A stretch of 64,000 nt of DNA. It comes from SpSt-501 sp037481615. GTDB lineage: Bacteria > Desulfobacterota > Desulfobacteria > Desulfobacterales > SpSt-501. The stretch lies in assembly GCA_037481615.1 (NCBI GenBank), contig JBBFLI010000019.1. One strand, written 5' to 3'. Below the pieces are notes generated by a model. It worked only from the letters and a program-made list of their open reading frames with translations, ran no database searches and was not told the DNA's origin. A program made the translations under genes and the position numbers. Below are positions 60,816-64,000 of this stretch, in pieces. Numbering within the stretch: position 1 is the first letter of the stretch; the number at the start of each line of letters is the position of its first letter.

Positions 60816-61952
60816 TCAAGCGCCCACCATGTTGCAAAATGTTTTTTCATATTCATTGATCATTCTTTTCAGATCGAACATTCTAAAAATTTTTTCTTTT
60901 GCGTTTTTACCGAGTTTTTCTCTTGTATTTTCATTTCTGATTTTAGAAAGGCATTGTAATAATTCATCGGTTGATCCAGTCTTGAATATGTAACCCTCAG
61001 AACCATGTTGAATTTGTTCGCGAATCGCTCCAATATCCGATGCGATAACCGGCTTTCCCATCGACATCGCCTCCAGTACGGACAACGAGAGATTTTCGAC
61101 TCTTTCAGAATTCACGATCAAGCAGTCGCAAATCGATAGATAGGGCCTTACATCCAGCACGAAGCCTGTAATCCTGACATCATTCGTAAGTCCCCAATCG
61201 TTGATAGCCCGTTCAACATGCGGACGCATCGGGCCATCACCGATCATCAAGAGCTTGAACGGCATTCCCTGATCTTTTGCGATTTTCTGAGCTTTTAAGA
61301 TTTTCAGATGGCATTTCTCCGGCCGCATGGTTGCACAGAATCCAGCCAAAATGTCTATATTCCGGTTATTCAAATTGAGTTTGGTTCTTAGTTCGTTCTT
61401 CTCTTCAGAAGTCATTCGATCTGTGAAGTGCAGAGTGTCAATTCCATTATAAATTCGTATATTTTTCCTTCCGAAAAAACCTCTCGCCATCCAGAATCTC
61501 TTCTGAAAATCTGAAACATAAATGATTTGATCACTTGCATTGAAGAACCATCGATAAATCAAATGCATTTTGATCGCTTCTTTGAAATAACATGTTCCCG
61601 TATGATAAATTTCCGCGATCAGGGGCTTTGGTGAAATCAGCCTTGATGCAATGAAAGAATAAAAAAGAGGATACGCATTTACCGCAACCAAAACTCGCGG
61701 TTTGTATTCATTCAACCACTTCGATAGTCTTATCAATCCTTTTCTATCCCAGCCGCGCCCGAAGTCCGCGCACCACACCGGCCCGCGGCTTCGATCCACC
61801 TCGGAAAGCAGACTCTCATTTTTTTTTAGATAAATCAGGCCCAATTCGAATTTTTTTGGATTCAAATGGTTGAACAACGATATCGTATGCCTCTCCCCTC
61901 CACCCACGGCAAGGGAATCGACCACCAAAGCCATTCTGATTCTATTGATCAT
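60816..61952 (-). CDS. Glycosyltransferase family 4 (island copy B)
   Basis: 378 residues, GT-B fold, with MALVVDSLAVGGGERHTISL, QIIYVSDFQKRFWMARGFFG, IRIYNGIDTLHFTDR, GFCATMRPEKCHLKIL and SERVENLSLSVLEAMSMGKPVIAS (EX7E motif). AT-rich. Its start overlaps the end of the next upstream glycosyltransferase gene by 11 bp. Sugar specificity unknown. Confidence 0.93.
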   Translation of the reverse strand: MINRIRMALVVDSLAVGGGERHTISLFNHLNPKKFELGLIYLKKNESLLSEVDRSRGPVWCADFGRGWDRKGLIRLSKWLNEYKPRVLVAVNAYPLFYSFIASRLISPKPLIAEIYHTGTCYFKEAIKMHLIYRWFFNASDQIIYVSDFQKRFWMARGFFGRKNIRIYNGIDTLHFTDRMTSEEKNELRTKLNLNNRNIDILAGFCATMRPEKCHLKILKAQKIAKDQGMPFKLLMIGDGPMRPHVERAINDWGLTNDVRITGFVLDVRPYLSICDCLIVNSERVENLSLSVLEAMSMGKPVIASDIGAIREQIQHGSEGYIFKTGSTDELLQCLSKIRNENTREKLGKNAKEKIFRMFDLKRMINEYEKTFCNMVGA

Positions 61953-63114
61953 TGCTTTTTATAACTGTCAATCGCGCCTGTTCTATTGCTTTGCAATAAA
62001 CTTTCACAACATCATTTTCATTCAAGTTTTCCTCAACATAGCGATATGCATTATTCGAAATATCGCCCCATCGGATTTCGTCTAAAAGCAAATTTTCTAT
62101 TTCTGTTTTCATTTCCGTTATTGTTTTCACGGCGACTCCCAGTTTTTCCCGACCCATGAGATTTTCAGGGTCAAAAAACGCAATGACCGGGACACCTCTT
62201 GCCCATGACTGCAGGTAACTATTTGGGAACCCTTCGAGATCCGATGTGTTGATAAATATTTTTGCACGATCGAAATATTTTCCGATATCGCGGTAAGGGA
62301 TCGCGCCTTGAAATGCCAGATTCGATATTGATGCTGCCTCCTTCTTTACTCTCTCAAAAAGATGCTTCTCCCCCACCATGCTTCCGCCAACCATGCAAAA
62401 TTTACGGTGCGGAAGAAGTTTTGCGAGCTGGGGCACGAGCTCCGGCCTTTTTACCGGTTGAACGTTGCTGACCCACAACACATCGATATCTTTCTCTTTC
62501 GGCGGGTACAACCGCCCGGGGCGTTCTACAAACAGGTTTGCAATGGTGCTACGAACCCCATAGTTCAACCATAAATTTTTTTGCTGGTCTTTGTGCTGTG
62601 CAAGCACGCAATGCGCCTTGCACAACCCGTATTTGTAAAGAATCTTGTCTCTTCGATAGCGGATCATCACCTTGGCGGGATCGGCATCCCCATCCGATGC
62701 CAGGCGGAAAACGAACCCTCTTCGATAACGCATGCAAAAAAGCGCCAGCAACCCAACATGCATCCCGGCGCAACTCGTATAGTAGGCATCGGCATCGGCC
62801 CGCCGCAGCGCGGCCCAGAGCTTCACCCATCGGGGATACAAAAAGCGAAAGACAGGAATCCCCTCATCGAAGCGGAAGGCTTTGTAGGTTCGAATCCCCT
62901 CCCAGGCTGCGCCGTCACTCTGCCCATAATCGCCGACCACCATGGCCACATCGTACCCACAGCGGCGCAGCGCCCGAGCCAAAAGCGTCTGCTGTACCTG
63001 CTCTCCGCCGAAATAAAACTTCTCGTATTGTGGGGCGAGGACGGGAAGGTTCTCCAGGCCAAGCAGGCAGACTTTCGCCCGGGATCTTCCCTTTTTTCCT
63101 TCATCGATCATCAC
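61942..63114 (-). CDS. Glycosyltransferase family 4 (island copy C)
   Basis: 390 residues, GT-B fold. PVLAPQYEKFYFGGEQVQQT at the start, CAGMHVGLLALFC, KAHCVLAQHKDQQKNLWLNYG, VLWVSNVQPVKRPELVPQLAKL, and FINTSDLEGFPNSYLQSWARGVPVIAFF (in which a Glu/Gln arrangement replaces the usual EX7E). It marks the shift to a less AT-rich composition towards the right edge. Precedes copy B and follows the O-antigen ligase by 1 bp. Confidence 0.9.
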   Translation of the reverse strand: MMIDEGKKGRSRAKVCLLGLENLPVLAPQYEKFYFGGEQVQQTLLARALRRCGYDVAMVVGDYGQSDGAAWEGIRTYKAFRFDEGIPVFRFLYPRWVKLWAALRRADADAYYTSCAGMHVGLLALFCMRYRRGFVFRLASDGDADPAKVMIRYRRDKILYKYGLCKAHCVLAQHKDQQKNLWLNYGVRSTIANLFVERPGRLYPPKEKDIDVLWVSNVQPVKRPELVPQLAKLLPHRKFCMVGGSMVGEKHLFERVKKEAASISNLAFQGAIPYRDIGKYFDRAKIFINTSDLEGFPNSYLQSWARGVPVIAFFDPENLMGREKLGVAVKTITEMKTEIENLLLDEIRWGDISNNAYRYVEENLNENDVVKVYCKAIEQARLTVIKSNDQ

Positions 63115-63115
63115 T

Positions 63116-64000
63116 TCATGCTTTTTGCGGGCTGCTTCGCGGGAGTGCAGAGCCCGTTCCCCAACTCAGGCCGATGGCGATCCAGAGAAAGGCCTGGGTG
63201 TAGGATGGAATGAAACGGTCATCGGTGAGTCCTTGGACCATCAACACCAGAAGCGCAACGGAAGCGCCTTCGAAGTATCCCCTCCAAAGATCATCGGTGT
63301 GGGTTTTTGATAAGTACCGGAATCGTTTCCATACCGTGTAAAAGAGAGCACCGATGATGCCTGCGCCGATGAGGCCGAAGTCCAGGAGAGTCGCAAGATA
63401 AGCACTGTGCGGATGACCGATTAAAACCATTCGGGCCTTCAGGTTCGGCTCAGCCCAGAAGGTCGAGGCCAACCCGTTGCCGTAAAGCGGGCTTTCCAGA
63501 AAAACAGGAATCAACGGCATCCAGATACGGTCGTAGCGTCCGGCGCTGATTGCGCTGATATCCATTTGAGGAAGACCTGTCGTGGCCCGGTCGAGGATTT
63601 CTTTGGGGAGCATCCATGCGATCGCCGCAAGGAGCCCAATCCCGACCGCGATTTCACGGAAACGGCGACGAGATACCAGGTAATAAGCCAAAATGACCGC
63701 CAAACCCAAGAAAGCCGCTCGAGAAAATGTAAAAAGCGAAGAAATCCCCCCCAAAGCAACGGGGGCGGACAGCAGGAGGCGCTTGGCCATGGAGCTGGTC
63801 CTTGCCGCCGAAAAAAACAAAAGGGCGATCCCGATATTGAGCATCAATCCCAACTCGTTGGCATGCATGCCGATCCACGACAAGAATTCCCTGGATCGAT
63901 AATCGGCAAGAAGCCTGAGGTCGATCCCTTGCAGGGCAATGTAGGAAAGGATCACCAGGCTCAGCAAAGTCAAAGCGAGCGCCATCGCCCAGAAGATGGT
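63116..64000 (-). CDS. O-antigen ligase/polymerase family protein, 5' end outside window
   Basis: At least 289 residues visible and the frame remains open to the edge (codons TIFWA precede the first visible Met). At least seven hydrophobic segments; the Wzy_C-type periplasmic loop has YGNGLASTFWAEPN and VLIGHPHSAYLATLLDFG, the conserved HxH signature of the O-antigen ligase/WaaL-Wzy family. It would polymerise or ligate the EPS repeat unit. First visible gene of the minus-strand island operon. Confidence 0.88.
   Translation of the reverse strand, partial: TIFWAMALALTLLSLVILSYIALQGIDLRLLADYRSREFLSWIGMHANELGLMLNIGIALLFFSAARTSSMAKRLLLSAPVALGGISSLFTFSRAAFLGLAVILAYYLVSRRRFREIAVGIGLLAAIAWMLPKEILDRATTGLPQMDISAISAGRYDRIWMPLIPVFLESPLYGNGLASTFWAEPNLKARMVLIGHPHSAYLATLLDFGLIGAGIIGALFYTVWKRFRYLSKTHTDDLWRGYFEGASVALLVLMVQGLTDDRFIPSYTQAFLWIAIGLSWGTGSALPRSSPQKA

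Noticed and set aside
1..64000. tRNA, rRNA or CRISPR loci
   Set aside because: No cloverleaf-like, rRNA-like or regularly spaced repeat sequence was found by eye; a dedicated scan could still detect a small RNA.

Overview
The window looks like a chromosomal segment of a GC-rich, Gram-negative, diderm bacterium. LptD, PlsC, a PEP-CTERM/exosortase exopolysaccharide (EPS) system, RNase J, RicT and sigma-54 control together best fit a Desulfuromonadales-like member of the Desulfobacterota. That lineage call is inference from gene content; no rRNA or marker tree is available here. I see no tRNA, rRNA or CRISPR array.

Layout. (1) 1-208 is the 3' end of an IS630-type transposase, abutting (2) a minus-strand EPS/exosortase operon (230-10165): TPR lipoprotein, Wzz-like chain-length protein, tyrosine autokinase, initiating sugar-phosphate transferase, EpsI, exosortase and polysaccharide deacetylase. 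A near-consensus sigma-54 promoter lies at 10353-10369. The matching ExeA-like ATPase is divergent at 10690. (3) 11972-16343 holds an HD-GYP response regulator, a GT4 glycosyltransferase gene interrupted by one in-frame TAG, and two methyltransferases. (4) 16340-26411 is a dense minus-strand housekeeping block (SurE, Tmk, a cysteine synthase fused to a degenerate CysRS-like domain and split by a frameshift, a hypothetical protein, ferredoxin, a small conserved protein, PlsC, RNase J, FtsK), with repeated 4-base GTGA/ATGA overlaps. (5) 26541-33591 is a plus-strand operon lptD, nusG-like, HU/IHF, holB, ricT, metG. (6) 33706-38194 encodes a 1255-residue GlmS-like SIS protein and a receiver protein with a Cys-rich tail. 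(7) 38443-41430 is eno followed by pyrG (minus). (8) 41541-43806 has two small likely winged-helix proteins and a zinc-ribbon/Cache/HAMP membrane sensor. (9) 43811-50105 has a U32 peptidase, a Sat/CysC fusion, GalE and a sigma-54 activator.

(10) 50051-53109 carries two probable exosortase-pathway surface proteins, a fibronectin-III/anchor-U protein and a short PEP-CTERM protein. They are divergent, and each has a sigma-54-like promoter. (11) 53210-64000 is an AT-rich island clearly unlike the rest in base composition. It has IS3 and IS1595 transposase remnants at and near its left edge, then a minus-strand EPS assembly operon (O-antigen ligase, two GT4 enzymes, flippase, secreted GHL15-like hydrolase, another GT4, WecG/TagA, second initiating sugar transferase) that runs off the right edge.

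How it fits together. The left operon supplies EPS initiation, chain length, export control and the exosortase. The right island supplies glycosyltransferases, flippase and polymerase/ligase for a strain-specific polymer. The PEP-CTERM protein at 52456 is a natural exosortase substrate. Sigma-54-type promoters at 10353, 52049 and 52377 suggest that the EPS machinery and its surface proteins form one regulon, for which the sigma-54 activator at 48726 is a candidate controller.
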